NCBI GenBank assembly: GCA_963825345.1
Contig: CAWGSQ010000002.1
Location: 124,001-188,000 of the forward strand
DNA from: JACVRW01 sp963825345
Lineage (GTDB): Bacteria; Actinomycetota; Thermoleophilia; Solirubrobacterales; Thermoleophilaceae
DNA length: 64,000 bases
Reading direction: 5' to 3'
Shown here: positions 42,073 through 51,058 of the stretch, piece after piece
Layout of the letters: every line of letters begins with the position of its first letter
How positions within the stretch are numbered: the stretch's first letter is position 1
Position numbers and translations under genes: made by a program
The notes under the pieces: generated by a model
What the model was told of the DNA's origin: nothing
Database searches by the model: none
The model's input: the letters and a program-made list of their open reading frames with translations, nothing else

Positions 42073-43120
42073 TCAGTCCCTCCTCGATTCCTTCCAATGC
42101 CTCACAGACGAGCTCACCTATGGCGGCCAGGTCGTACCCGCCCTCCTGCACCACTACCGTGGGCAGCCCAAGCCCTCCGAGCGCGCGGCCGGCCGCGTGG
42201 AAGCCGGCGGCGGTCACCGCGAGCGGACTCTCCGGGTCGCCGCCCGCGGCGTCCACACCGAGCGGCACCACGAGTACCCGCGCGCCGCCCTCCCGCGCCC
42301 ATTCCGCCAGCTCGATCACGGCCTCCACCCAGCGCTCGTCGCCGCTGCCCGGCGCGACGACCACGTTGCGGTTGGTCCCGCTCGCGCCGCGCTCGTCCGC
42401 GAAGCCGAGGAAATGCGGGAACCAGCCAGCGCCCGGGTCCACGTGGACCGAGCCGGTGAGCACGTCGTCGTCGTCCCAGAAGATCGCCTGCGTCCCGTTG
42501 CCATGGTGGGCGTCGATGTCCAGTACCGCCACCGGAGTGCGGCCGGCCGCGCGAAGATGCGCCGCCGCCGCGGCGGAGTTGTTGAGGTAGCAGGAGCCGC
42601 CGAACGCTTTACGGGTCGCGTGGTGCCCGGGCGGGCGGGTGCACGCGTACGCCGACGGCGCGCCGTCGAGCACGAGCGCCGCGGCGGTGACCGCCGTGTC
42701 GAGCGCCGCGCGCGCCGCCTCCCAGGTGCCGGGGCCGATCAGCGTCATCGTGTCGTAGGCGAACTGGCCGGCGCGGGCCGTGATCGAGGTCGCCCTTTGC
42801 GGCGCACGTCCCGAGAACAGGTCCGGATGCGGGAACAGGTACGGGACCACCCGGTCCTGTCCGGGATCCTCGCTGAGGCCGGCCTCTTCCCAGGCGCTCC
42901 ACGCGCCGGCGAGGTGGTCCGCGAGCTCGAGGTCGTGGATGCTCGTCAGGGCCTCGTTGGGCTGTGGCTCGGTGTCCACCACGCGAGCGCCCCGCTCCTC
43001 GAGCGCCGCCCGGATCCGCTCGGCGCGCTCGGGCAGCTCGGTTCCCGGCGTCCTGATCCCGACCCACACCTCTCCGCCGGGATCGTGCAGGCGGTGTCGG
43101 TCGCTCCACACGACGGGCAT
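42065..43120 (-). CDS. Histone-deacetylase-family / acetylpolyamine amidohydrolase-like enzyme
   Basis: This 351-residue protein is read from ATG 43120 (GTG 43132 is possible). Zn-deacetylase motifs are TRPPGHHATRKAFGGSCYLNN (catalytic His pair), VAVLDIDAHHGNGTQAIFW (Zn Asp/His), GSVHVDPGAGWFPH and VVQEGGYDL. The family removes acetyl groups from acetylpolyamines or other aminoalkyl amides in bacteria. It overlaps the S9 peptidase start by 8 bases and lies in the peptide/amine operon, and a PotABCD polyamine importer is 6 kb away. Acetylpolyamine is thus a plausible substrate, not proven. Confidence 0.9.
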   Translation of the reverse strand: MPVVWSDRHRLHDPGGEVWVGIRTPGTELPERAERIRAALEERGARVVDTEPQPNEALTSIHDLELADHLAGAWSAWEEAGLSEDPGQDRVVPYLFPHPDLFSGRAPQRATSITARAGQFAYDTMTLIGPGTWEAARAALDTAVTAAALVLDGAPSAYACTRPPGHHATRKAFGGSCYLNNSAAAAAHLRAAGRTPVAVLDIDAHHGNGTQAIFWDDDDVLTGSVHVDPGAGWFPHFLGFADERGASGTNRNVVVAPGSGDERWVEAVIELAEWAREGGARVLVVPLGVDAAGGDPESPLAVTAAGFHAAGRALGGLGLPTVVVQEGGYDLAAIGELVCEALEGIEEGLNG

Positions 43121-43142
43121 TGCGAGTCCCACGGGCGCGAGC

Positions 43143-43655
43143 CTATCCGGCCAGCTTGTCCGGACGTTCGGCCCGGATCCGGACAGCTTCCTCCTCCGGA
43201 GTCAGCCGCTCGCTGTCGAGCGCGAGATGGACGCCGTCCAGCTTCCTTAGCGAGATGCTGTAGGGCTCGACCTCGCCCAGGAGGTGCTCGAGACCGAACC
43301 AGCCGGGTGGCTCTCGCGCCACGATCCGCTCACGCAACGTCGCGGGTGCGGCCTCGAGCCGAACGAGCAGGTGATCGTCCGCGCCCACGCCCTTCAGGAG
43401 CTCGCCGAAGTGGGCCTCGGACTCCAAGACCTCGCACAAGACGAGCAGGTCGTGGCCCATGCGGCGATGTCCCTCCCACGCGTTCGCCAGAAGCTCAGCG
43501 CGCTGCTCGATCGTTGGGAATGGATAGGCCCAGGCCACCTCGTCCATGTCGAGCGCGGCGTGACGAACGCGATCGTCGATGAGCGCGTCCGTCAGCGCGG
43601 TCAGACACGTGGTCTTGCCCGCCCCCGGCGGCCCTGTCACGACGACGGCGAACAC
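43143..43655 (-). CDS. Small P-loop NTPase (kinase-like)
   Basis: This 170-residue protein starts at GTG 43655. It has Walker A GPPGAGKTT at residues 8-16, LDMDEVAWAYPFP (acidic strand 2), a central helix pair, LLVRLEAAPATLRERIVARE (LID-like arginines) and an acidic C-terminus. The size resembles adenylate- or gluconate-kinase-like enzymes, but no specific signature was recognised. It is 22 bases upstream of the deacetylase-like gene on the same strand and is probably the first gene of the nine-gene operon. A 32-base spacer separates it from the divergent P1 peptidase. Confidence 0.78.
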   Translation of the reverse strand: MFAVVVTGPPGAGKTTCLTALTDALIDDRVRHAALDMDEVAWAYPFPTIEQRAELLANAWEGHRRMGHDLLVLCEVLESEAHFGELLKGVGADDHLLVRLEAAPATLRERIVAREPPGWFGLEHLLGEVEPYSISLRKLDGVHLALDSERLTPEEEAVRIRAERPDKLAG

Positions 43656-43675
43656 GCGACGAGTCTCTCACTTCG

Positions 43676-43681
43676 TAGAGT
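43676..43681 (+). promoter_or_regulatory. Putative -10 element (leaderless) for the P1 peptidase gene
   Basis: TAGAGT ends 6 bases before ATG 43688, exactly the leaderless spacing. Confidence 0.5.
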
Positions 43682-43687
43682 CACGCC

Positions 43688-44731
43688 ATGGACGACGGGA
43701 AGACGCTCCGCGAGCACGGGCTGCGCATCGGCGAGCTCGAGCCGGGCCCCACGGCCTCGATCGCGGACGTGCCCGGCGTGGCGGTGGGCCACCGGACGGT
43801 TGGGTGCACCGGCGTGACCGCGGTCCTGCCCGGACCGGTCGAGGGACTGTGGGCCGAGCCGGTTCCAGCCGGTGTGGCCGTGCTGAACGGAGCGGGCGAG
43901 CTCACCGGCTTCCTCCAGATCTCCGAGGGGGGCGTGATCGAGACGCCGGTCTACCTGACCGCGACCATGTCGGTGGGACGGGTTTACGACGGAGCGGTGG
44001 CGGCGGCGATGGCAGCGGAGCCTCGGGTGGGCGTCGAGGCCGTGGTGATACCCGTGGTCGGCGAGTGCGACGACAGCTGGCTGAACGACCCGCGCGCCGA
44101 GCAGGCCGAGGCCGAGGACGTGCAGAGAGCGCTTGCCGACGCCTCCGGCTCACAGGCCGTCGAGCAGGGCGCGGTGGGCGCCGGCGCCGGGATGGTCTGC
44201 TTCGGCTGGAAGGGCGGCATCGGCAGCTCGAGCCGCATGACCGCCGCCGGCCACAGCGTCGGCGTGCTTGTGCTCGCGAACTACGGCGACAGCTCCGACC
44301 TGCGGATCGACGGCGTACCGCTGGGCCGGGAGCTGGCCGCGCCGAGCTTCGATCGCGACCCCACTGGGAGCTGCATCGCGGTGGTGGCCACCGACGCGCC
44401 GCTCGGCGCGGCTCAGCTCAGTCGTGTCGCACGGCGCGCCGGGCTCGGTCTGGCGCGCACCGGCTCCGTGGCCCACCACGGAAGCGGCGAGATCTTCGTG
44501 GCGTTCTCGACCACGGCGCGTGCGCCGCGCGGCGAACCGGCTCCGCCCGCACTAGCGGACGGCGAGCTCGACCCGCTGTTCCTTGCGACCGTGGATGCCA
44601 CCGAGGAGGCGGTGCTGAACGCGCTCTGGGCGGCCAAGACCACGAGCGGCCGCGAAGGCCGCGTCTTCGAGCGGCTGCCGCACGAGCCCGTGCTCGAGCT
44701 GCTGGCCCGCCACGGGCGGCTCGGCGGCTAG
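43688..44731 (+). CDS. P1-family N-terminal-nucleophile peptidase (DmpA/NylC type)
   Basis: This 347-residue protein starts at ATG 43688. Motifs are TASIADVPGVAVGHRTV (entry of the DmpA fold), GAGAGMVCFGWKGGIGSSSR (oxyanion glycine loop) and the predicted self-cleavage site in DPTG-SCIAVVATDAPLG, where Ser after Gly becomes the N-terminal nucleophile of the beta chain. SVAHHGSGEIFVAFST is also typical. Members release N-terminal amino acids or hydrolyse beta-peptides and cyclic amides. The divergent operon holds another peptidase and a peptide importer, matching a peptide-scavenging role. Confidence 0.9.
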   Translation: MDDGKTLREHGLRIGELEPGPTASIADVPGVAVGHRTVGCTGVTAVLPGPVEGLWAEPVPAGVAVLNGAGELTGFLQISEGGVIETPVYLTATMSVGRVYDGAVAAAMAAEPRVGVEAVVIPVVGECDDSWLNDPRAEQAEAEDVQRALADASGSQAVEQGAVGAGAGMVCFGWKGGIGSSSRMTAAGHSVGVLVLANYGDSSDLRIDGVPLGRELAAPSFDRDPTGSCIAVVATDAPLGAAQLSRVARRAGLGLARTGSVAHHGSGEIFVAFSTTARAPRGEPAPPALADGELDPLFLATVDATEEAVLNALWAAKTTSGREGRVFERLPHEPVLELLARHGRLGG

Positions 44732-44823
44732 AAGGGCTCGCGCCGAACTACCGGCCGGCGGGGGCACTTCATCCAGGTTTGCCGGACATATGCCGGTTAA
44801 CGTCGACATAGTGGACCCGGCGG

Positions 44824-44837
44824 CGCGCGGCCGCGCG
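44824..44837. terminator. GC palindrome between convergent P1 peptidase and GDPD genes
   Basis: CGCGCGGCCGCGCG is a perfect 14-base palindrome abutting the GDPD stop codon in the 107-base convergent spacer. It has neither loop nor U-run, so a termination role is only suggested by position. The rest of the spacer shows nothing else recognisable. Confidence 0.25.
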
Positions 44838-44838
44838 G

Positions 44839-46008
44839 CTAGGGCCTGAACACCGGCGGCTTGAGCCCGGCGCGCTTCGGTCCCACGAGCCGCGGCAGCA
44901 GGTGCGTGTTGCCGTCGAAGCGAATCGTCACGAGCGGCGGGCCGAGCCGCGGTGGCGTGCGGCGCGTGCCGAAGCGGAACTCGCAGTTGCGGTTGAGCCG
45001 GCCACGCACGCTGCGCGTCGGGCGGCTACCGATCATCACGCGCATCGTGACCCTGCCGCGGCATCCCTGCCTCGCCGACACGCCGCGCGGCGTGAGCAGA
45101 TCGCCGGTTGCAATGAGCTTGCGCCCATCGATGAACGCGGTGGCGGTGAAGAACCGCGGCGGGCGCAGGCCGAGTGCGCGGGCGGCCATCAGCGGGTCGT
45201 CGGTGATCAGAGCGTCGACCTTGGCGCGCTTCGCGGCGCGCACGTCGGCGGCCCTGTCGAGCGTGAAGGGCGCCACGTCGAGACCGAGGGCGTGCGCCCG
45301 GCTGACGTAGTCAGCGGTCACGGGCCACTCCGGCGAGATGAAGTCGTAGTCGTTGTTGGCGGCGGCCTGGAGGAATGCCTCGTTGATCGCCTGGATGGAC
45401 AGCAGGCTCGTGGCCACCCCCGGCATGCGTTGGCGCGCCACGTCGAGGTTGGGGGCGATGAAGCTCTGGATCAGGAGCTGCGCGCGCGGGATGCGGCTGG
45501 CGAGGACCGCGTCCATCACACGGTTCGCGTAGGCGGGCGTCGAGTCGAAATCGGGGTCGCCCGGCACGTTCTTGATCTCCAGGTTGACCTTCGCACCGGT
45601 GCGGCGCGCGAACTCGAGCACCTGGACGATCGTGGCGAGCGCCACCGGTCGCCCGGCACCTCGAGTGGGCAGCGGGCTGCCCGGGCTGCCGAGCACGTCG
45701 GTGCGGCAGCCGGCCAGCTCGGCGAGCCTGAAGGTGCGCAGCTCACCGCTGCAGTTCGTGGTGCGGTCGAGTGTGGCGTCGTGCAGCGCAACCGGAACGC
45801 CGTCCTCGGTGAGCTTCGCGTCCACCTCGAGCACGGACCCGTTGCGCGCAGCGTTCTTGTAGGCGGCGAGGCTCTCCTCCGCAAAGCGGGCCTTGCCGTT
45901 CTCGACCGTGCCGCCACGGTGGGCGTGGATCGCTGGCGCCGCTCCCAGCGCGGGCGGCGCGACTACGAAGAGCATGGCCAGGGCGAGGGCGAGCCGGGCT
46001 GCGAGCAC
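44839..46008 (-). CDS. Secreted glycerophosphodiester phosphodiesterase (GDPD)
   Basis: This 389-residue protein starts at GTG 46008, giving a signal peptide (LAARLALALAMLFVVAPPALGAA). The TIM-barrel GDPD motif begins AIHAHRGGTVENG (HRG), then EVDAKLTEDGVPVALHDATLD with the Glu-Asp metal pair and general-base His, followed by RTTNC. A C-terminal module of about 100 residues with two cysteines (ARQGCRGRV and NRNCEFRFG) has no recognised counterpart. It hydrolyses glycerophosphodiesters outside the membrane, supplying glycerol phosphate. It is divergent from the damaged phytoene-dehydrogenase-like gene, with a 23-base spacer. Confidence 0.9.
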   Translation of the reverse strand: MLAARLALALAMLFVVAPPALGAAPAIHAHRGGTVENGKARFAEESLAAYKNAARNGSVLEVDAKLTEDGVPVALHDATLDRTTNCSGELRTFRLAELAGCRTDVLGSPGSPLPTRGAGRPVALATIVQVLEFARRTGAKVNLEIKNVPGDPDFDSTPAYANRVMDAVLASRIPRAQLLIQSFIAPNLDVARQRMPGVATSLLSIQAINEAFLQAAANNDYDFISPEWPVTADYVSRAHALGLDVAPFTLDRAADVRAAKRAKVDALITDDPLMAARALGLRPPRFFTATAFIDGRKLIATGDLLTPRGVSARQGCRGRVTMRVMIGSRPTRSVRGRLNRNCEFRFGTRRTPPRLGPPLVTIRFDGNTHLLPRLVGPKRAGLKPPVFRP

Positions 46009-46018
46009 GGGCGCACGA

Positions 46019-46024
46019 TAGCGT
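46019..46024 (+). promoter_or_regulatory. Putative -10 element (leaderless) for the phytoene-dehydrogenase-like gene
   Basis: TAGCGT ends 7 bases before GTG 46032 with no Shine-Dalgarno sequence. Confidence 0.45.
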
Positions 46025-46031
46025 CGCGGCC

Positions 46032-47647
46032 GTGACTGCGTTCGACGCAATCATCGTCGGGGGAGGGCACAACGGGCTCACCTGCGCCGCGTATCTGGCA
46101 CGGGCGGGCGTGCGGGTATGTGTTGTCGAGCGCCGCGAGGTGCTCGGCGGGGCGTGCGTGACCGAGGAGCTCTGGCCTGGGCGACGCGTGTCCCGCGCGT
46201 CGTACGTGGTCTCGATGCTGCAGCCGAAGATCGTGGCCGACCTTCGACTCCACGAGCACGGCTACGAGGCGATCGCTCTCGACCCGAGCTACGCCACCTT
46301 CGGGCCCGACGGCCGGCCGATCCTCTTCGCAAACGACATCGCGCGGACGCAGGAGTCGATCGCGCGCTACTCGCGCAGGGACGCGGCCGCGTATCCCGGA
46401 TTCGAGGAGCTGCTCGAGCGAACCGCGAGCTTCCTGCGCCCTCTGCTGCTTCGTCCGCCCCCCGCGCTCGGCTCGAAGCGCCCAGGCGACCTGCTCGGAC
46501 TGCTCCGCGAGGCGGGCCGCGCCGCCGGACTCGCTCGCCGCGATGTGCTCGAGCTGTTCCGCGTGATGACGATGTCGGTGGGCGACCTGCTCGACGACTG
46601 GTTCGAGACCGACGAACTGAAGGGCGCGATCGGCTCGACCGGCGTGGTCGGCGTGTGGGCCGGCCCGCGCACGCCGGGCACCGCCTACAACCTGCTGCAC
46701 CACGCCCTCGGAGAGCTGAACGGCGTGAAGGGCGCGTGGGGGCACGTGAAGGGCGGCATGGGCGCCATCAGCCAGGCGCTCGCGCGCAGCGCGGAGGCCC
46801 ACGGCGCCGAGATTCGCACCGATGCGGCCGTTCGCTCGATAGACGTGAGCGGCGGTCGGACCACCGGTGTGACGCTCGAATCAGGTGAGCAGGTACTCAG
46901 TCCCGTCGTGATCTCCGGGGCGCACCCGCGCACGACCGTGCTCGACCTCGTCGGCGCCGAGCACTTCCCGGACGAGGTGGCCACCGACATGCGCCGCTAC
47001 CGCAGCCGCGGCGGCTCGGTGAAGATCAACTGCATCCTCTCGGAGCCGCCGCGGTACGCCGCCGGCGGCGAGCAGCTGCTGCGCACCGGCGTGGCCATCT
47101 GCCCCTCGCTCGACTACCTCGAGCGCGCCTGGCAGGACGCCATGCGCGGCGAGCCGGCGCTCGGGCCCGTACCTCGAGGTGGAGGTGCCCGACGAGCGTG
47201 GACCCGTCGCTCACCGACGACGGCACGCTGCGTGATGACGATGTTCACCCAGTACGGCCCGCACCGCGAGCGAGGACTGGCCCGACGGCGCGCGCGAGGC
47301 GTACGCGGAGCGCTGCTTCGACATCCTGGCCGAGCACGCGCCGAACGTCGCGCGACGCGCTGGTGGAGCACGAGGTGCTCGCACCGCCGGACCTCGAGCG
47401 CATCTTCGGCCTCACCGGCGGCTCGATCTTCCAGGGCGAGCAGGGCCTCGACCAGATGGCGTTCATGCGCCCCTCTCCCCTCTTGGCCCAGTACGCGACG
47501 CCGGTCGACGGCCTCTATCTGTGCGGTGCAGGCACCCACCCCGGCGGGGGGGTGATGGGTGCCTGCGGCCACAATGCGGCGCAGCGCGTGCTGAAGGACC
47601 GCCGGCCCCGCGCGCTGCGCCGCGTTTTCTCTAGCCCGTCTCGATGA
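46032..47647 (+). pseudogene. Phytoene-dehydrogenase-like FAD oxidoreductase with clustered frameshifts
   Basis: From GTG 46032 the frame begins AFDAIIVGGGHNGLTCAAYLA (FAD Rossmann), CVVERREVLGGACVTEE, and continues well to about residue 377 (AMRGEPALGP). Between about 47165 and 47345 the correct sequence can only be recovered by removing five insertions (1, 1, 1, 4 and 1 bases, the 4-base one a CGAG duplication). It then resumes in another frame: ALVEHEVLAPPDLERIFGL, FQGEQGLDQMAFMRP, the C-terminal FAD motif GLYLCGAGTHPGGGVMGACG, stop 47647. The intact enzyme (about 535 residues) would be a CrtI-like oxidoreductase or retinol-saturase relative. Decay or local consensus error are both possible. 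Confidence 0.8.
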
Positions 47648-49193
47648 CGCAGAGGAACGACGTTCCGGGATCGGGCTTGTATCGACTGGCGAACCGAGCC
47701 ACGAAGCGCCGCTGCTTCGCAGACGGCGCGGCCACGGCGACCTCCCGCCCAGCGCTCCGGGCGGCGCTCGCCCCGCTCGTCAGCCGTAGGACGTCGACGC
47801 CCCGGGTCCGATCGGCGGTATAGACGTACCCGCGGTGTAGATACGAGGCCCAGACGACGCCATCATCGGGCCGCCAATAGGCGAACTGCGTCGGGTTCTC
47901 CGGGTCCGAGATGTCCAGGAACCGAGTCCCCTCGCCGTACCACGCGTAGGTGACCGTGCTGCCGTCCACGTCGAAGTAGTGCGCGGAGCAGAAGTTCGCC
48001 AGCGGGTTGTACGGGCCGCCGATCGGCCGTGAGCCCTCCTTCTGGTACGGGTTCCAGGTCCCCACCGCCTCGAGGCGGAACGGGTTTTCCGGCGTGGAGC
48101 GCCATGCCTGGCCGTCGTAGCTCCCCTCGAGCGACGCGATCGTGAACTGTCCGCGGTTGCGGCACGCGTCCTCAGGGGGTCCGAAGTCCTCCTCGGTGGC
48201 CAGCAGCAGCTCGCCGCGGCGGTAGCGCGGATCGCCGCTCGGCGCCGAGCCTCCGACCGGGCGCCACGCGTTGTGCTCGAAGCCACCGGTCTCATCGCCG
48301 GTGACCGACGCCGGGAGCCCGCCGCCCGCGTAGGGGATCGGCTTCAGCGCCGTGGCCTGCCTGGTGCGACCCTCGACCGGGTCGTAGTGGCGGCCGTCGG
48401 TCCAGTAGCCGCGCGTGCCACCGTCGCCCGACACCCATGCGATGCCGGCAGCGTCAACCTGAACGTCGTGCGAGTAGGCCGTCACGCCGTCTCGCCGGAA
48501 CAGGTCCACCGGCTCCATCGGGAATGCGCGCGGCTTCCTCGGGTTGCTCAGGTCGGTCACGATGATCGGCCGCCCGAACGTCCACCCGCGCGTATCCCGT
48601 TGAGTGGTCGTGCTCGCCGGACCGCCGGTCCACAGCGACCTGCAGTCGTTGACGCACGATGTCGTGTGGCCCGTGGGCAGCTGCTGGAAGCTGAGCAGCC
48701 GCAGGCTCCTCGGGTCCTTGGCGTCGATCACGTAGACGCCCGCGATGTTGGTCGCGCCGTTCGGGTCCGGCTCGCCGGGCTCGCGTGAGGTCGACCCCGC
48801 GTAAGCGCGCGGGTCGCGCGACAGCAGGGCGAGCTTGCGCTTGCGGTCGACGTCCATGTCCTCGTTCTGCCAGAACGTGGACCTCGGCGCCGCATCAGGG
48901 CTGAAGTCCACGGGCGGATCGCCCTCCAGGCGCAGATCCTCCGCCGTGATCTCGTCCAGCAGGACGGGATTGCCTGGGTTGCGCAGCGAGTACGACTTGA
49001 GGCCGAAGCGCCCGGTCACGAGCATGACGTCGCCCTCGCGCTTGTAGTCAAGGAAGTTGATGGCCGTGGCGTTCTTTGCCTCCGGCAGGTTGTCCACCAA
49101 CTCGACGTTCTTCGACGCGCCGTACGCTGGGCCAGCGAACGTAAACAGCAGGGCGCCGAGCAATCCGCCGAGTCCGAGTGCACGCCTCCGCAT
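47631..49193 (-). CDS. Secreted LVIVD-repeat (beta-propeller-like) protein
   Basis: This 520-residue protein starts at ATG 49193 with a signal peptide (MRRRALGLGGLLGALLFTFAGPAYG). Blades recur of the form VYVIDAKDPRSLRLLSFQQL, PIIVTDLSNPRKPRAFPM, FLDISDPENPTQFAYWRP and VDVLRLTS, the pattern of LVIVD repeats. Cysteines occur in short pairs (SCVNDC). No enzymatic motif is visible. Large extracellular propellers of this kind are common in actinobacteria, probably for binding or adhesion. Its end overlaps the damaged oxidoreductase gene by 17 bases. Confidence 0.85.
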   Translation of the reverse strand: MRRRALGLGGLLGALLFTFAGPAYGASKNVELVDNLPEAKNATAINFLDYKREGDVMLVTGRFGLKSYSLRNPGNPVLLDEITAEDLRLEGDPPVDFSPDAAPRSTFWQNEDMDVDRKRKLALLSRDPRAYAGSTSREPGEPDPNGATNIAGVYVIDAKDPRSLRLLSFQQLPTGHTTSCVNDCRSLWTGGPASTTTQRDTRGWTFGRPIIVTDLSNPRKPRAFPMEPVDLFRRDGVTAYSHDVQVDAAGIAWVSGDGGTRGYWTDGRHYDPVEGRTRQATALKPIPYAGGGLPASVTGDETGGFEHNAWRPVGGSAPSGDPRYRRGELLLATEEDFGPPEDACRNRGQFTIASLEGSYDGQAWRSTPENPFRLEAVGTWNPYQKEGSRPIGGPYNPLANFCSAHYFDVDGSTVTYAWYGEGTRFLDISDPENPTQFAYWRPDDGVVWASYLHRGYVYTADRTRGVDVLRLTSGASAARSAGREVAVAAPSAKQRRFVARFASRYKPDPGTSFLCVIETG

Positions 49194-49241
49194 GTGCCCT
49201 CCATTCGGTCAGGAGAATGTCGTCGCGGACCGTACCGAACT

Positions 49242-50228
49242 TCAGCGCAAGACGAGGGCGTGCTCCGGGTGCCACCCGAGCGTGACGCGCTCGCCGAGCT
49301 CCCAGCGGTCGTTCGAGCGCGCACGCGCGGTGTTCTGCTCGAGCGCGATCAGCCGGACGCCGGGCGAGAGCTCCACGATTACCTGGGTGGTGGTGCCCAC
49401 GTACACGCGCTCGACGATCGTGCCCTCCACGGAGTCCATTCCGGGTTCGAGCTCGCCCAGCCAGATCTTCTCCGGACGGATCGAGATCTGCGACCCGTCG
49501 GGTCCGGGCAGCAGGTTCGATATCCCGATGAACCCGGCCACGAACGGTCCGCCGGGACGCTCATAGACCTCCTCGGGAGTCCCGCACTGGCGCACCTCGC
49601 CGTCCTCCATCACGGCGATCCGGTCCGACATCGCGAGCGCCTCCTCCTGGTCATGGGTCACGTACAGGAACGTGATCCCGACCTCGCGCTGGATGCCCTT
49701 CAGCTCCACCTGCATCTGCTTGCGCAGCTTGAGGTCGAGCGCGCCGAGCGGCTCGTCGAGCAGCAGCACGGCCGGGCGGTTCACGAGCGCGCGCGCGAGC
49801 GCCACGCGCTGCTTCTGCCCGCCCGAGAGCTCGTTCGGCTTCGAGTGCTCGCGGCCGCGCATCTCCACCAGCTCGAGCGCCTCGGCCACGCGCGTGCGGA
49901 TCTCCTCCTTCGAGACCTTCTGGCGCTTCAGCCCGAAGGCCACGTTGTCGTGCACGTCGAGGTGCTCGAACAGCGCGTAGCTCTGGAAGACGGTGTTCAC
50001 GTTGCGGCGGTAGGGCGGCACGGTCTCGACCGGCTCGCCCTCGAGGAAGATGCGGCCCTCGCTCGGCTGCTCGAAGCCGGCGACCATGCGCAGCGTGGTC
50101 GTCTTCCCGCAGCCCGACGGCCCGAGCAGGGAGAAGAACTCGCCTGCCTCGATCTCGAGGTCGAGCCCGCGCACGGCGAGCGTGTCGCCGAAGCGCTTCG
50201 TCACTCCCTCGAAGCGGATCGCGCTCAA
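49242..50228 (-). CDS. potA: Spermidine/putrescine ABC importer ATPase
   Basis: This 328-residue protein is read from TTG 50228 (TTGA overlap with potC). Walker A is GPSGCGKTTTL, signature LSGGQKQRVALARAL, Walker B LLLDEPLGALDLKLR and H-loop VTHDQEEA. A C-terminal TOBE/OB region (ISIRPEKIWLGE to WHPEHALVLR) regulates transport as in PotA. It is the last gene of the TetR-potD-potB-potC-potA operon, 48 bases from the divergently located LVIVD gene end region. Confidence 0.92.
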   Translation of the reverse strand: MSAIRFEGVTKRFGDTLAVRGLDLEIEAGEFFSLLGPSGCGKTTTLRMVAGFEQPSEGRIFLEGEPVETVPPYRRNVNTVFQSYALFEHLDVHDNVAFGLKRQKVSKEEIRTRVAEALELVEMRGREHSKPNELSGGQKQRVALARALVNRPAVLLLDEPLGALDLKLRKQMQVELKGIQREVGITFLYVTHDQEEALAMSDRIAVMEDGEVRQCGTPEEVYERPGGPFVAGFIGISNLLPGPDGSQISIRPEKIWLGELEPGMDSVEGTIVERVYVGTTTQVIVELSPGVRLIALEQNTARARSNDRWELGERVTLGWHPEHALVLR

Positions 50229-51058
50229 GCCGCCTCCCTCCCGAACAGCACTCTCAGGCCGCTCTCGCGCCTGCCCAGCAGCCGCGGCAGCGCGATGGCG
50301 AGCCCGATCGTGAGCATGGACACGGCGAGCATGAACGTGCCGATCGCATTGATCGTCGGCGTCACGCCGAAGCGGATCGCCGACCAGATCCGCACCGGCA
50401 GCGGCTGGGGCGACTCACCCGTCGTGAAGAACGACAGGACGAAGTCGTCGAACGAGAGCGCGAACACGAGCAGGCCCGCCGCGAGGATCGCGGGCCAGAG
50501 CGCGGGAAGCGTGATCAGGCGGAACGTCTCGAGCCGTGTGGCGCCGAGGTCCATTGCGGCCTCCTCCACGTCCTGCCCGAGAGCCGCGAGCCGTGCGCGG
50601 ACGACCACCGTGACGTATGAGATCGAGAAGGTGATGTGGCCGAGGATGATCGTCGTGAGCGACAGCTGCAGGCCGATCTGCGTGAACACGAGCAGTGCCG
50701 AGACTCCGGCCACGATCTCGGGCGTCACGAGCGGCACGAGCATCAGCACGTTCAGCCCCCCGCTCCAGCGCGTGCGCGAGCGCACGAGTCCGTACGCGAG
50801 CAGCGTGCCGATGACGGTGGCCACGACCATGGTCGCGAGTGCGATCTGGACGCTCGCGGCGAGCGACTCGCGCAGGGACTCCGACCCGAAGAACTGCTCG
50901 TACCAGCGTAGGCTGAAGCCGTCGAAGTTCTGAAGCGACTTCGACGAGTTGAACGAGAACAGGACGACGAGCACGATCGGCGCGAACAGGAATACGAAGA
51001 ACAGCGCCGTGTACACCCTCAGGAAGCGCGGCCTGTCGAAGTCCTTCGGAGGCTTCAC
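50225..51058 (-). CDS. potC: Spermidine/putrescine ABC permease (PotC)
   Basis: This 277-residue protein starts at GTG 51058 (GTGA overlap with potB). It has six helices, the first RVYTALFFVFLFAPIVLVVLF, followed by FNSSKSLQNFDGFSLRWYEQ, a PotC hallmark. The EAA loop is EEAAMDLGATRLETFRLITLP and the SFDDFVLSFFTTG segment is typical of polyamine permeases. Confidence 0.92.
   Translation of the reverse strand: MKPPKDFDRPRFLRVYTALFFVFLFAPIVLVVLFSFNSSKSLQNFDGFSLRWYEQFFGSESLRESLAASVQIALATMVVATVIGTLLAYGLVRSRTRWSGGLNVLMLVPLVTPEIVAGVSALLVFTQIGLQLSLTTIILGHITFSISYVTVVVRARLAALGQDVEEAAMDLGATRLETFRLITLPALWPAILAAGLLVFALSFDDFVLSFFTTGESPQPLPVRIWSAIRFGVTPTINAIGTFMLAVSMLTIGLAIALPRLLGRRESGLRVLFGREAA

Noticed and set aside
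41768..43582. 604-codon plus-strand frame opposite the S9 peptidase, deacetylase and P-loop genes
   Set aside because: Shadow of three well-motivated minus-strand genes, with biased composition.
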